From an uncultured Oscillospiraceae bacterium (GTDB taxonomy: Bacteria; Bacillota; Clostridia; Oscillospirales; Oscillospiraceae), in assembly GCA_934589145.1 (NCBI GenBank), contig CAKTNW010000025.1, positions 1-32,149 on the forward strand: 32,149 nucleotides of DNA, written 5' to 3'. The stretch's first letter is position 1, and every line of letters begins with the position of its first letter. Shown here piece after piece: positions 31,939-32,149 of this stretch. A model generated the notes under the pieces. It did no database searches, was not told the DNA's origin, and was given only the letters and a program-made list of their open reading frames with translations. A program made the position numbers and the translations under genes.

Positions 31939-32042
31939 TTGGCGCTACCTATCTTCCCGGGCGCGTCGGCCTGCCAAGTATTGTAGGCTAGACGTGAGCT
32001 TAACTGACCTGTCACGGGATGGTGCCGGAGGCATCCCGAACT
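31939..32042 (-). pseudogene. Divergent 5S rRNA-like copy 2
   Basis: The 3' half closely follows copy 3 (CCCGGGAAGATAGGTAGCGC, ACAATACTTGGC). It shares with copy 1 the exact block CCATCCCGTGACAGGTCAG plus TTAAGCTC. The upstream part (GTTCGGGATGCCTCCGGCAC) no longer matches 5S or pairs with the 3' end, and the hairpin stem after ACTTGGC is broken compared with copy 3. It is probably a decaying duplicate. The 5' limit is approximate. Confidence 0.6.
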
Positions 32043-32057
32043 ATGTTGAGAAAAAGT

Positions 32058-32089
32058 AAAACCCCCGTGACTTTCGTCACAGGGGTTTT
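32058..32089 (-). terminator. Terminator of the 5S rRNA
   Basis: Stem AAAACCCC.GTGAC / GTCAC.GGGGTTTT (32058-32071 with 32076-32089, one C-A mismatch), ending in TTTTAC on the minus strand. Confidence 0.75.
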
Positions 32090-32092
32090 GTG

Positions 32093-32149
32093 TTGGCGCT
32101 ACCTATCTTCCCGGGCCGTCTCCAGCCAAGTATTGTGGGCAGAAGCGAG
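32093..32149 (-). rRNA. rrf: 5S ribosomal RNA, 3' half (continues beyond the window)
   Basis: The minus-strand 3' end GGTAGCGCCAA, CCCGGGAAGATAGG and CACAATACTTGGCTGGAGAC follow the 5S consensus for loop E, helices IV/V and helix I. The stem GGCTG-GAGA-CGGCC is intact, unlike in copies 1 and 2. It is the best candidate for the functional 5S of an rRNA operon whose 16S and 23S would lie to the right. Only 57 bases are inside the window. Confidence 0.75.

Overview
The window looks like a gut-type Bacillota chromosome (Clostridia, probably Oscillospirales). This is an inference from AGGAGG-type ribosome sites, consensus sigma-A promoters, Tn916-like integrase and MobA-like relaxase remnants, TetR regulators of the Clostridial type, and a 5S rRNA 3' half read on the minus strand at the right edge. 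No species can be named from sequence alone.

Positions 1 to about 14,095 read as a decayed integrated island. It holds a tyrosine recombinase at the left edge (reading leftward out of the window), a truncated relaxase, an aldo/keto reductase, two genes that have lost their 5' ends on either side of a chain of hairpins (GyrI-like and SLOG-like), a TetR regulator, a SAM synthetase, and a compact membrane-lipid operon (6797-12157). The operon order is PAP2-like protein, PlsC-type acyltransferase, diacylglycerol/sphingoid kinase, YjdF-like membrane protein, frameshifted VTT/TVP38 protein, radical SAM enzyme and a small single-span membrane protein. Next comes an in-frame fusion of a winged-helix response regulator to a histidine kinase. 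The island appears to end at 14051-14095, a copy of the 3' half of a tRNA-Arg(ACG) starting in the anticodon loop and followed by its own terminator. This is the expected right attachment site.

From 14.1 to 24.5 kb the genes look chromosomal and come in small regulated blocks. MATE pump 1 (minus) diverges from a MarR regulator. The two promoters share an inverted-repeat operator, and the MATE leader folds as a four-segment attenuator behind a three-codon reading frame. MarR is followed by MATE pump 2, an NAD(P)-binding protein and an unusual iron-type alcohol dehydrogenase lacking most metal ligands. Then come a zinc macrodomain/SirTM sirtuin pair (minus), a flavin-reductase-like PPOX protein diverging from HxlR, and a TetR operon (Cys-rich KTR protein, flavodoxin-like protein, membrane protein, lipoprotein).

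From 24.5 to 30.8 kb a minus-strand operon encodes a small protein, an MMPL/RND-type exporter and a 1141-residue secreted GLUG-repeat/coiled-coil protein anchored by a C-terminal membrane segment. It diverges from a TetR regulator at 30971. The last 500 bases carry one 5S rRNA 3' half and two divergent 5S-like copies on the minus strand, each followed by a strong terminator. They probably trail an rRNA operon lying to the right of the window.
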